Positions 13,641 to 24,534 of a DNA stretch of 64,000 nt are shown here, piece after piece. The stretch is from Lichenostomus cassidix (lineage: Eukaryota > Chordata > Aves > Passeriformes > Meliphagidae), in contig CM039193.1 of the NCBI GenBank assembly GCA_008360975.2, forward strand, positions 15,800,501-15,864,500. Direction: 5' to 3'. The notes under the pieces were generated by a model. That model was not told the origin of the DNA. It did not search any database and saw only the letters and a list, made by a program, of their open reading frames with translations. Position 1 is the stretch's first letter. The number at the start of each line of letters is the position of its first letter. The position numbers and the translations under genes were made by a program.

Positions 13641-16338
13641 CCATGCCGTTGGGTAATGCTGGCAGCACTGGCTGCCCTTGCACTCCCACTTCAAAATTCA
13701 AAGCTAGCTTGCTGTGAACAGACAGAGGATGAATGGTTGTGCCCAAGAATAGGGCAGATCTCTAAGCAATACCTTATTTTTATCTTTGACTGGTTTGTTT
13801 CATAAGGTGCTGCCCAGACTGCTGGGTTTTTCTCCCATTTCCCCTGTGAGTGACAGGTGGGAGTTACTGATGAAACAATGTGAATGTTGTGACAATGCTG
13901 CTCGGAACTGAGGGAGCTGGAGGATGTTACTTGGCATCCAGAGTTGTTCTGGCACATCTTCATTGGATATTGCTTTACCCTCCACTCCAGACCTTTGGAC
14001 TGCCAATGATTTCTGGGCTGGGGAGGAGGATAGTGCAATTGCATCAGGATTGCAGGTGTCTCAGCAGCTATTAGGGAGAGATAGGAGAGGATTGTGACAT
14101 TTGGCTTTTGACAGATTTCACCATGAGAACATGTTTGCCAGAGCAGGAGAGCCACATGCACAGTGTCCAGTTAATTTTGGTTCTAATGCCCTTGATTTCG
14201 TAATAGCAGGTAAGATTGGCAATGGAATTTGAACTAGAAATTACATGTAATAGGTCAATAACTGGAAACACCTGACCATGTCTGTTCTAAGAGAATGAAA
14301 CATGCTCTGCTGATTGACTTGATTTGATGGTGGTTCCCCTGGCTTGGACTGGGGGACGTTGGGCACCTGAAAGGATCTGGGGAAAGGACTAAGATTTCAG
14401 TGAGTTAGAAAAGATAGGGATATGTGAATGTAAACAGATTATTTTACCCTTGCATGTGTTGCTTTTTCAGAAGGCTGATGATTTAAGACAGAAAATGATA
14501 CCATATGTGCCTGACAAACTGCAGGGGAGTTCTGCTGTGGCAGAGGGCCATGGTAATGTGGTTTCAGGCATGGAATGGGATTTCTATTCCTGATCCTATC
14601 AGTCTGCTTTTCAGACTCTGTGTGGGCTCCACACCCATGTTTCTATCTGTAGACAGAAACTGTAAACTAAGAGAGAATCCAAATTATTGTGCATTGGCTC
14701 AAAAAACCATACAGGTGTCAGTGGGAGAGGAGTTGCAGCTGTACTTCAGTGCTGATAAAGGCCAGTCTGCATTTCCATGAATGCTTCTGTTTCCAGAGAT
14801 GTGGAACTCAGGTGTAAAAATCAGTTCAGTCTGTGGAGAGGTTTGGCTCAGGACTTTTCAGAACATGAACCTGTTTTCTTTAACGAAATGTGCTGAAGGT
14901 GCAGGAGTGGCAGTTGTTAAGGTAACAGGCAATGCAGTAAAACTGTGACTGCAGCTCTGGACCAGCCTGGCTCATACCAATCATTTCCACCTTCAACCTG
15001 TGGAAAGGGAACAGCAGGGTTTCCAACTCACAGGGGGAGTTCAGCCTAGCTAAGAAATTAAGAAATCACTCAATAATGTGTCAGAAATGCTGCATTTTTC
15101 TTTCCAGTTTTTTCCAGGGTCTGCAAAGCTCCCTTTTAAAGATGGATGCAGCTTTTCCTTCCTTTTGTTTTTGTGTTTCCACTTATTTTGTGTTTTGCTT
15201 CTACCCTCTCTAGTTCTCTTTCCATATTTCCTGTAAAACTGAGAGGGACATGATTGTTTTTATTTAACAATTTGATTTGGAACAGATCATGCCATTGCCA
15301 ACATTTCCTGGTTGGTGTGCAATGGAAATCTACCCATGGCCTCACGTAAATGAGATTGTGGAAACATTTGCTAGGGAGTGCCAGCTCCATGGCTGGCATA
15401 GGAAGCACAGCACATGCTTCAGGAATACTTCAAAGCAGTATTTTGGACTTTGAAGCCAGTGGATTCACAGTGGTAGAAGGATGGAGAGGAACAAGTTCAG
15501 TTTGTTGGGGTGTTTTTTTCTAAGCATGTTTTGCATTTTGCTTGGGAGCACATTTTGCTTGCTTTGAGCAGGAAGGGGGCAACAGCTCTTGGGCATCTCT
15601 CCTTGAAGACAGAGGGGCCACAGTGGAGTCACATGCCAGTAGTGGTGTTACCTCTTTGTATTCCCTGTGTTTCAGAGGCTGGACAGGCAGGGTGTCCTCT
15701 GTCTCCCCCTGACATTACAGGGCAGATTCACCTCGCTGTGGTTTCTCCACCTGCTGTCTCAGGTGATTTGAGGGCAAAGGCTGCAGGGCCAAACCACAGC
15801 TACAGGGACACTGCAGCCCAGCAGCACCAGGAAAGGGTAAAATGGATCTGCCCTGGATCTCCCACCCAAAGCACTGCCTGCCCATTTATGTTCTATCTCA
15901 TTTCCCCTATATTGTATTGGTTCTCTGTGGCACACAGAAACAATACAAGAATCATTCCTGTGTTCTTTCACATCATTAAAAAATATCCCTTCAGTCCTTA
16001 TTAACTTGGGACTTGGGATCTGCCACTGCTCATCTGTGTGCAGTAGAAACCCAACCCACACTGAGGAAGATTTTGGTGTTTATTCTCCCAGTATCTGAAG
16101 GGCCTTTTTTTGTTAAAGGCTTTTTGTCTTGTTTGAAAAAAATGGTCAAGAGTTTGCCTGGTGTTCTTGAGGATGATTTCTGTGAATAGGAAATTAATTC
16201 ATGCATTTGGATTTTACCAAAGACTTTTACATTGAGTGGCTTTAAAGTATATTTAAAACATTTATTTAAAATGCAGAGTCAAATGATTTTAACAAACTGT
16301 GTCAAGACAGGAGAAACTGACTTTTTGGAGTAACTGTA
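13641..16338. other. Non-coding stretch, no recognisable gene
   Basis: Only chance open frames (the largest about 164 codons, plus strand, 15510-16004, no family resemblance). Nothing else seen. Confidence 0.55.
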
Positions 16339-16470
16339 TTGTTTATTTGTTGTATTGCAGTAGCACCTAGAGATCCCTACTGTGCTAAATGCAGAACAAA
16401 CACAGAACAGAGCTGGTCCCTGCCCGTGGGAGCTCACAGCCTTCAGCCTGGGGTCAAACAGGAGCTCCTG
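16339..16470 (+). mobile_element. Ancient amniote interspersed repeat fragment
   Basis: The words TATTGCAGTAGCACCTAGAG, CTACTGTGCTAAATGCAG, ACAAACACAGAACA and GGTCCCTGCCC follow, in order, the pattern of an old repeat common in reptile and bird genomes. I recall the pattern but not its family name. It may be a CR1-L3/L2-type tail. Identity is from memory only. Confidence 0.45.
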
Positions 16471-16746
16471 TTTGGGGCAGTGAGTCAAATCTGCAGCTTG
16501 ACCTCTCCATCACCCCCAACAGAGAAAAGATCAAGTAGGGGGCAAGTTTCAGAGAGCTGAACAACCTACTCTTTCCTGCTGTACACTTCTCTAACTGACC
16601 TTTCCCAAGCTGTAGTTACCAGGCCTGTGGCTGAGCTGTGTGGGCTTCCTGAGATCACTGCTGCTCCTTGGAGAGCTATAGTTTCCTTGTTCCCAGTGTC
16701 CTCAGGCAGATAGAAGTGTTCAGATAAAAGGAAGCCTTTTCAGTGG

Positions 16747-16752
16747 TTTATT
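16747..16752 (-). terminator. CISH: Candidate CISH polyadenylation signal
   Basis: AATAAA on the minus strand (TTTATT on plus). It is the first canonical hexamer seen downstream of the CISH stop. No supporting transcript evidence is visible in the sequence, and further hexamers occur near 16340 and 16261. Confidence 0.35.
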
Positions 16753-17722
16753 GTGTATATTATTTAAAAAAAAAAAGTTTTCCTTTTTGCCTTCTAAATT
16801 TTCATTCTCACTCAGTACCTTCCTATGGTTGCTGCCACAGGGGCAGAGGGGGAAGGATATACCAAAAAGCAAACCTGACATCACACATGCACACTTGTCA
16901 ATCATCAAAGTATCAAAAACAAAGCTTGCAACAGCACAAACTTGTATAAATGTGGAGAGAAAAAAAAAGGACACTGACTAAGCACATCAGGCCATCTTGT
17001 CCCTTTCGGCAGCTTTAAGATAGGGTGGAAGAAACTCACCCTTTTTTTGAGCTTGTCTCCTGGGTCACCATCCCATCCTTTTCCATCTTCTCTTCCAACC
17101 CTTAGGTATAGCTGGGTGTTTGTCCATTCTAATTTACAGAGCCTCAGAGAGAGTCCCAGGGAGGGATGAACAAGGAATCCTTAATGTTCGTTTATGCTAG
17201 AACAAGTTAGGGGGTCTTAGGGGCAAAATAAGCCAAATGATAATTTCTGTAGACCTGTTTGTTCCCTCCTCTACTCTCACTCGATGGCAGGGACTGGCTC
17301 CTACAGGGTGGGAGGCCTATGGGATTCAGCAAATGAACAGGAAGGGGCAACTTGTCTGTGCTGGTTTGGGGCAAATCCCATCTGCTGTTTGTCCCTCCTG
17401 TGTGTAACAGAGCAGGGAAAGACCCATTGTGCTTCATCTGCAGGGGGTGAAAGCGATGAGGTGTGAGAAGGAAACCCAGAGCCAGAAGCCTAATTATGGA
17501 TAACAAACATGCAAGTCAGAGCAGGGGGGAGGAGAGGTCTGGACCTTGGCAAACAGAAACATTGGATTGTGGTTCGCAGTGTGTGCTCCAGCCTGGAGCT
17601 GCCGGAAGCCGCATGGCCGGTGACTAATGCTGGCAGGAGCAGAGCACGAGGCAGTCTGGCATCGTGTGAGCAGGGAACAGGGACAGCTCCTTCTGCTGAG
17701 CTGCCTCTAAGTGTTACCCCCA

Positions 17723-17740
17723 GAAATAAATAAATAAATA
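17723..17740. repeat. (AAAT)n microsatellite, an AU-rich element if transcribed with CISH
   Basis: Plus-strand AAATAAATAAATAAATA. The minus-strand reading contains overlapping ATTTA pentamers of the kind that destabilise short-lived mRNAs. It lies about 1.0 kb past the CISH stop codon. Confidence 0.75.
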
Positions 17741-18762
17741 TCCTGAAGCTGTGCGTGTCACTGGTGCAGCTCAGCAGAGCTGTCTCTGAGCCCCTGCTCA
17801 AGGAGAGAGACCCTTGTCTTACCCCATTATCTCAAGGTAAGGGCAAGGTCAAGGAACAGCACTTTGAAAACACAAGCCAAACACAGGGTGCTCTGAAACC
17901 AAATCCTTCTGCCTGCATATGAGAAAATTTGGTTTCTAATTACTAGTTTCTAATTGTTTTGTCGCAAACTTCCTTTGGAGATGGAGAAGATGGAAAAAAA
18001 ATGGGATGAGTGCTCCCTGGCCCAACCTCAATATCCAGATCTCTGCTTAGAGCTCTCACAGAAGAGCTTCCTCAAACAAGTCTCCTGTCCACAAGATGTG
18101 ATGCAGCACACATCTCTGGGAGGTCCCACTGTGCTCTGAGGTTGTGATACCCTCTGTAGCTAAGGAAGAAAAAACAAATAGTCTTTACCTCTGTTGAGGT
18201 GGGTCTAGATACAGTCATCTTAGTCTCATATACCCCAGAAGCCTGGGAGAGCTTGGATGTGGACTCCTGTAACCTGTCGCAGGGACAGGCTCAAACAGAA
18301 GCTGTTTGGATGTGAATCCAAATCCAAATTCCCACAGAGCTTCGGCTGCCAGTTGGCTGGGAGCCTTTATGCTATCTCTAATTCCACAAAAAAAACAATA
18401 AAGTAAAAGGTGCTTTAAAAATATCATGAGGAGAGAAACTGCCATGGAAATAAATAGCGAAAATAACAACGTTAACATGTCCGGTGTCACAGCAACTCTG
18501 ACATTCAAGTAGTGTGGCCATGCCTCCAGAGCTTCTCCCAGCCACTGCCGGCACAGCCTGAGGGTCAGAGCTCAGCTGGTGTCCCGTTGCTCACTGACAC
18601 AACCCGCTCCTCCCAGGGGCTGGAATGGATGTGAAGAGAAGGGGAAAGATGGATGCAGTCTCTGCTGACAATCTTCACTGTGCCCACCTTTAGCGGGCTG
18701 GAGACTCAAAGTTCTCATGCTTCTGTCTCTGTCATTCGTGCCTGAGAGAGAAGGGCCACGCT

Positions 18763-19265
18763 TCAGAGCTGGAAAGGATATTGCTTCAGGTATTCGGCCA
18801 TGCGCCGGGGCAGGGGCAGCTGCTCCACGGCAGCCGTGCACCTGTTGATGCGCAGGCGGCACAGATGCTGCAGGCTGGCAATGCTGTCCTTGCGGCCCAG
18901 CGGCCGGATGAGCTTCAAGTGTACTGCGGCTGCTGCCATCTCTTTCTGCAGGGGAGGTAGAGGAGATGGAGGCGGGTAAGGAGCCTCGGTCTTGCTTTCT
19001 GTTGTGCAGGACATGACATAGTGCTGGATGAGACTGACCACATCTGGGAAGGCCAGGATGCGAGGTTTGGACAGGTAGTTGGAGTCCAGGCGGAACTTGC
19101 TGTCAGTGTATTCGATGCGCACGTTGGTGGGCCCTCGGTTGGTCTTGACGGACAGCGTGAACAGGTAGCTGGGGTGGGTGCTGTCCCGCACCAGGAAGGT
19201 GCCCTCAGGCATCTTTTGCAGATGCTGCTTAGCCTCACTGGCGGTGATCGAACCCCAGTACCAAC
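18763..19265 (-). CDS. CISH: CISH coding exon 3 (SH2 domain and SOCS box)
   Basis: The acceptor is GTTTTCCAG (AG at 19267-19266). The exon supplies GT to complete the Gly82 codon, followed by [11 protein letters not shown]. It encodes the whole SH2 core, including [15 protein letters not shown] and [16 protein letters not shown], then a proline-rich linker ([12 protein letters not shown]), then the SOCS box, ending YPFQL and TGA at 18765-18763. Upstream in the same frame the reading continues open into intron 2 to about 19413. The mammalian exon boundary and the strong acceptor show that stretch is intronic. Confidence 0.97.
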
Positions 19266-22200
19266 CTGGAAAACATCCGAGAAAGAATTTGTTAGGGAAA
19301 GAACATATTATAGGACTGGCAGTATATTTAGAGAAGCCTTGAAGACAACTAGGTTCAGGGCCTGGAAAGCAACCAGAGCCACGGCTGTCAAGATCTTCAG
19401 AAATTAAGACCAAGTTCTAAGGGTTTCCTGCCTGTGCTTGTCACTGCTGGGCTGGGGCTTGGGATGAGGTTGGCAACTGCTGCAGCAGCTACAGTTTTCA
19501 GAGAAAAGGCAGTTTTTTTGCAGCTCCTTCCCCCTTTCAGTTGCAAAAGATAAAGCAATAAATTAGTTCGTGATATAAGTTTATAGAGACTGCAGATATC
19601 CTTGCTGTGCGCACAAAAGTCAGCCGTGGCTGTGACAGATCCAGGTTCCTATCTGAAGTGGGATCAGGAGATTCTTCCTGGCTCTCAGATTGCGGAGTTG
19701 GGTCCCTGCACCCTTCTGACCCTGTGACTTTGTGACTGAGTCTTACCAGATTCTCGCAGGTAGGAGAAGGTTTTTGCAATGCAGAGAAGGTCTTCTTCAG
19801 GGTCCCGTGTCTGAGGTGGGTTGCTGTCTGGAACTGGAGCTGCGACGGCAGGCGCAGACTCCTCCTGGAAGGCCATAACTGGGAGAGGCTGCATGATGGG
19901 CTCTGACAACTCTTCAATGCCCCTGAGTGACAGTGTCCTGATCTTCTCCTCTGCCAGCAAAGGATGAGGTCTGAAATGAAAGGCACACTCTGCTATTTCT
20001 CCTTGCCTTGAGATCGGTTGCAGGGTCTGTTCAGTGCATGCTACATTGTACTACAATGTGTTACATTTTACAATCATCAGGATTGTTTCAGAGAGAGGCA
20101 AAGGAGGAGGAAGGAACACAGCTGAAGATGAGCCCCTAGAAACAGGGAGAGTGAGTTGGCCTCTTTGGCCTTACAAAAGGTGGTCTGTCTTGCCATTTAG
20201 CCATCTGAACCTGATGTTTTTAGATGTTGCTTTTTAATACGTAGTTTGAGAGGCAGTAAGATTTATAGCAGCGTTATGGCTTCATTTACATGATTAAGAT
20301 GTTGAAGCCTTTCTGTTTCTGCCAGTGGGATTGTCATTTACTGCAATATAATTAGAAGCAGAACTGGAAATAGATTGTGTTTTGTCCTACCCACTTTCTG
20401 CCCAAGGATGACCTGATCCTAAATGAATCTGTTAGAACTCAGAGTGAGCTGATCGTGTAGTAGAAAAATGGGAATTCTTGTTTTAGCCAAGTCTGTGCAT
20501 TACACCCACCCCACTGTTCAACAGCTCAATGGAGAAGTCAGTGTGTAATCCCTGTCAGGCTGTAATCCCTGCAGGATTGCAGCAGGAGGCTCTGCCATGG
20601 CCAGGCTGCTAGAACATGCGTTCCTCTGTGACCTAAAGAGAGCAGTGGTGTAGCCATTCAGCATCAAAATGCAATTTCACACAGCCTGGAGCTCTCATGG
20701 GCCATGGGTGCTCCTCTGCAGCATAGAGATTCCTAAAGGAAAGCAAAAGTCCAGCAGGAGGATGGATGTCAAAGGCCAGGGAAGTCTTCATTCCCAGGCA
20801 AGCTCCAGAGCAAGAATTAGTTTATGTCCTGCTGTGTGTGTTCTTTACCTCTGTGTCCTCCGCTGCATGTCCTGTGTTACATCCCCCCATGCATCCCCAC
20901 CACACCTGAGATGTTCTTTCAGATACTTAATAGTAAAAATGGCTGAGAGAAATTTACTGAGTCCTCGGTGTGACACTGTCACAGCCCCACTGGAGCTGAC
21001 GGTGATGGCACAGGGTGCAGCCACCTCCACCCATCACGGAAGAGAAGCAGAAGGAGACTCTGAAATTTTAAGTGCTTCCCTTCGGATCTTCCTCCTTCCC
21101 TGTGCTCTGTATGAACAGGGGCACTTCAGGTACATAAATAAATGTGTTGTAAACCGATCTGCACCTGATCATAGCTGCACTCCACCACCTCAAACTGCTG
21201 AATCTCAAGCATGGAACAGAGAACAAGAAGATAGGATGTGGGAAGAAAGTAGATTAGAGAGAACCTGAAAGCACCTTCACACCTTGTGAGTGAGAACAAT
21301 GATCAGTTCCACAGCTCTGAATTTCCAATCAAACTGTGGAGGTTTGGAGTAAATTTAAATCTACAGAGAGAGACTTCTTGCTCTTGCAATACATGGCAAA
21401 CCTCCTGCTATTCTGTTGGTATTTAGGAGAGAACATTCTTTCCTTTTCCATGGGTCAAAGCACATTTCAGAAGCAGGATACCTACTTCGCTTTCATGGCA
21501 TCTAATCTATGTTTCTTAATTTCTATTAATGGGTAGGAAGCCAGGCTGAATAAAAGTGATTGCTGGCCCTTGTCCTCACCAGGGACCCTTGGTTGCAGGA
21601 CCTGCATTTTCAGGGGCTTTCACAGAACTGTACATCTGGCTATATTTTTATACCTAGAGATCATTGCTGGGAAAGCTCCGAGTTCTCTTTTAAATCCTCC
21701 CTGCGATACATTTATAGGTGTTGAGAGCTGCATTTTTCAAGATACTTGGATGTCCCCCTCTTAATGTCACAGCCTCCACAAATGCCCAGCTACCTGTCTT
21801 CTTGTGGAAAGGAGATTCCCAATTCTCCATTACACCCCCCCCCCCTTTTTGCACAGGGAAGACCATAAACCAGCTCAGTTGCTTGGAGCATGGTGCAAAT
21901 AACACCAAGGTCATGGATTTGATCTCCACACGGGTCGTTCAGAATTGGACTCGATCATCCTTGTGGGTCCCTTTCAGCTCAGAATATTCGGTGATTGTAA
22001 TCCTTCCCTGTGCTGAGCCTAATTAACAACTGGTGCTGTGCAAACAGGATGTCCCAGGCCTACTGGCAGAGCACTGTCTCTCTTATACTGACTGTTGCCT
22101 GAGCTGAAATGACCGTGACTTGATATTAAAGCAAGTCAGTCTTGTACCATTCACTGCCCATTCACTCCCCGGAACTCAAATACTGCACTCCAAATGCCAA

Positions 22201-24534
22201 AACTCTCTGAACTTATTTTCTCCTAGAAAATTTTTCTGGCCTACCTTCAGGAAAGGTTTGGAACATGAAGAAAATTTTTCATGGCATAGAACTTTTCTCT
22301 TTTTATATATACTAACTTCGGAGAGGAAATTAGGAATTGGCTGAGAGACAGGGAAGGAAAGGAGAGACAGCAAAGCTACACAGGGAAATGTCTGCCACGA
22401 ACTGGGAGAAAAGTTGTTACTTTCAAGGGCTCAACCAGTTCACAGTTTGGTCCTCCAAAAACCACATCAACCGTGTGAACTTGTCAGTAGGTTTGTTTTA
22501 CAGAGCCCATGTGCTTGAGATGAGGTTTCCCACTGTAATCTTGCTCTGCTGCCTTACACTTTGTGCCACATGAGGCTGGAGGAGCCCAAACCCTGTGCAG
22601 GCACTGTGGGGTTCCATCCACTGCAGCCGGAGAAGGGCTGGGCTCACACATTTCCAATTTTCCTTCTATACATCAGCCTTATGCCACTCTCTGTCCCTAC
22701 AAAACCACCCACTGCCACTGTAGACTCAAAGGAGCAGGGTGGAAGAGAGAATGATTAGAAATCCTGACAGACTGGGAGATGCTTGTGTCCTAAACAACTT
22801 TGTATATAGGTTGAAGAAAGAAGAGCTGCTGCTGGGAGCAAACAGAACAGCTCCAAGCACAGGAAAGGGAGAGCAGAGGGATCAGCAGGGAACATTTGCA
22901 AGAGGGTTAAGAAGAGTTTGCTGGGGTAAGGATGGGTTGAAAAAGGTTTGCTGACATGAAAAGGTCAGCCCTTTGGTGAGGCAAAGAAAGGATTTGCAAA
23001 TAGTGTGTGTAAAAAAGAAAGTAGAGATGTGGAGGATCAGGACTGAATAGAGCAAAGTGTTGGTGCAACAGTTGTGGGGAGGAAACAAACAACCATATGA
23101 AATTTGGCATGTCTAGCTGGTAGTCTGGGTACACCCTCAAGAGAAACAGCAAATTAACTTCCCTGTGCTTTGGCAATTAGTGTTTCAGAAAGCCTTGGAA
23201 TGACAAGAAGGTTCAGGAGAATCAGATGTGTCTGATACCATATAGTGTTGGCTTTGTAGTTACTGTGCTGAGTAGCTAAACTTTGTAATATCGTATGAAC
23301 ACTATAAAGAAAAGGTGTGCAGCTACTCTCCTTTCCATCAGCCACATCCCAACACTCCAGTGGGAACTTGGTCTGAATAGGAAGGAGAGTATGGAGTCCA
23401 GGATATGTGAAATCCTAAAGGACAATGAAAACCGGGCAAGAAATGGTCTTAAAAACAGACATTAAAACACATCGGGCTCCATAACAAGTTGTTGGCGGGT
23501 AAGGGAAGCAGTAGCTCTGGTATGTTGACCCTGGAGAAAAGCTTCAGATAAGAGTTTCCCAAAGGCCAAGCTGAAAACTGAATACCCTTTGCCATGGCTA
23601 TAGGAACTGCAGCTGTAGAAAATAAGAGTGAAAACAAATGCCCTTGCATAGTAGGAAATTACTGGTAAGCACAAGCTCTCCTTGTCTGTGGAACAGATTT
23701 TGGGGGGGAAATGGCAGAAAAATCCCCATGCTTCAGTCATTGCAAGCAGACAAGGAAGACTTTCCTCAGAGGAAAATCCACTGAACACCAGAGTGATAGG
23801 AAATACTGACGTGATGGCTCAAGCTGAAACAAATGCTCACAATTTCCAAGTATGCAACATGTGTAAAAATACCAGGTGATTCCTGCACACCAGGTATTTT
23901 CTCAGTTGATGAACTGAGCTGGTCACAGGGACACTGAAGTGCCAACACATCAGTCTGATGCCAGAGAAGGCACTTGGATGTTACCTGTTCTCCTGTACTC
24001 TCATTCTACAGAATGCTGTGTATATGTACATACAATTAAACTTGCACAAAATTTAAATTTATTTAGCATAAATATCTCCTTAGAAATAGACCAAAGCACC
24101 TAGACTCCAGGGAAGTTTTTCCCTGTAAGCAGTTCGTTTTCACGAGGACTTTAGAGAACACCTATGGTGTTGGGTTGCTGTCCCTGCTGGTGCTACAATC
24201 CACCACACGGAACAACACACTCCAGGTTATTTTTATTCTCCCAAAGACCTCGAATACCGTGTAGTTTTCAGCAATAGAATGCACGGAAATCTGGAACACT
24301 TAAGAAATGGTTCCATGATTTTGGCCTTGCAATCTAAAACCCAGACGCATAGGACATACACACAGAGCTCAGCACTCGGCCAGCTGAAGTCATTCCCATT
24401 CCATTACAGTCACACATGGCATAACACACGAGCTGAAAAACTGTCCCAGAGAACCTTCCTAATTACAATTATGAAAACACAAAGCTTTTCACAGAAGACT
24501 GCGAAGTATCTTACCCCTGAACACAGAGGATCAT
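18763..24534 (-). CDS. CISH: CISH, cytokine-inducible SH2-containing protein (complete, 3 coding exons)
   Basis: CISH is a SOCS-family adaptor. Its SH2 domain binds phosphotyrosines on activated cytokine receptors, and its SOCS box recruits Elongin B/C and Cullin 5, so it damps JAK-STAT5 signalling in the cytoplasm. The coding sequence joins 24534-24515, 19970-19747 and 19265-18763 on the minus strand: 747 nt, 248 residues plus TGA. Both introns have GT donors and AG acceptors, and the phases fit. The N-terminus [15 protein letters not shown] resembles human MVLCVQGPRPLLAVE. The SH2 domain starts near W83 ([12 protein letters not shown]), with the phosphotyrosine-binding arginine in FLVRDS at about R108. 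The SOCS box fills roughly residues 200-248, with BC-box [11 protein letters not shown] (from 212), LPLP (231-234) and the terminal YPFQL. Human CISH is 258 residues; the difference lies in a shorter SH2-SOCS linker. Human comparisons are from memory. Confidence 0.97.
19266..19746 (-). other. CISH: CISH intron 2 (481 bp)
   Basis: This is a phase-1 GT-AG intron between the FSYLRES and WYWGS exons, with donor GGTAAGA and acceptor GTTTTCCAG. I see no repeats or other features in it. Confidence 0.93.
19747..19970 (-). CDS. CISH: CISH coding exon 2 (N-terminal region up to the SH2 domain)
   Basis: The exon opens after the acceptor TTTCATTTCAG (AG at 19972-19971) and ends in TCTG before the donor GTAAGA (GT at 19746-19745). 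It encodes 74 whole codons. These include [12 protein letters not shown] and the block [19 protein letters not shown], which is nearly identical to mammalian CISH and forms the extended-SH2-type helix just before the SH2 core. The open frame continues beyond the donor into intron 2 for about 60 bases; that extension is not part of the protein. Confidence 0.96.
21835..21845 (+). repeat. C homopolymer (11 bases)
   Basis: An uninterrupted C run followed by TTTTT, directly before the SINE. Confidence 0.85.
21860..22003 (+). mobile_element. tRNA-Ile-derived SINE with CR1-like tail (TguSINE1-like)
   Basis: The head reads as a decayed tRNA-Ile. It has A-box-like CAGCTCAGTTGCTTGG from 21871, the anticodon-arm remnant GGTGCAAATAACACCAAGG, and B-box-like GGATTTGATCTCC at 21915-21927. 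From about 21941 it continues as a CR1-type tail: TTGGACTCGATCATCC, TTGTGGGTCCCTTT, then an eroded CR1-style terminal repeat (GAATATTCGGTGATTG). This tRNA-Ile/CR1 chimera is the structure I recall for the passerine TguSINE1 family. It lies antisense inside CISH intron 1. Mutations in the A and B boxes make it old and not a working tRNA gene. Confidence 0.8.
24515..24534 (-). CDS. CISH: CISH coding exon 1 (start codon and six codons)
   Basis: This exon encodes MILCVQ plus the first two bases of a glycine codon. The ATG is at 24534-24532 with G at -3. The exon ends in CAGGG followed by the donor GTAAGA, with the GT at 24514-24513. The two trailing G bases join the A that opens exon 2 to give GGA (Gly), which continues as PHPLLAEE. 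It was found by searching the minus strand for the conserved CISH N-terminus, because it is far too short to stand out as an open frame. Confidence 0.93.

Larger units (their letters stand above)
16725..18762 (-). other. CISH: Probable CISH 3'UTR
   Basis: The first canonical AATAAA I find on the minus strand after the CISH stop codon is at 16752-16747, about 2.0 kb downstream, so the 3'UTR is provisionally taken to end about 20 bases beyond it. Read on the CISH strand, 17740-17723 gives four ATTT units in a row, which would act as an AU-rich element in the mRNA. A non-canonical earlier poly(A) site would shorten this UTR. Confidence 0.45.
19971..24514 (-). other. CISH: CISH intron 1 (about 4.5 kb)
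   Basis: The intron runs from donor GTAAGA at 24514 to acceptor TTTCATTTCAG at 19971, and splits the Gly7 codon after its second base. It holds one tRNA-derived SINE (about 21860-22003) just after an 11-base C run (21835-21845). The remainder is unremarkable AT-leaning sequence without supportable coding exons. Confidence 0.9.

Noticed and set aside
15510..16004. A 164-codon plus-strand frame
   Set aside because: No recognisable domain and ordinary non-coding composition.
18763..19413. Reading CISH exon 3 as a 216-residue protein starting at about 19413
   Set aside because: The upstream part is intronic. The acceptor at 19267-19266 and the phase match to exon 2 give the known CISH structure.
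21860..21935. A tRNA-Ile gene
   Set aside because: A and B boxes and stems are mutated, and it runs directly into a CR1 tail, so it is a SINE head.
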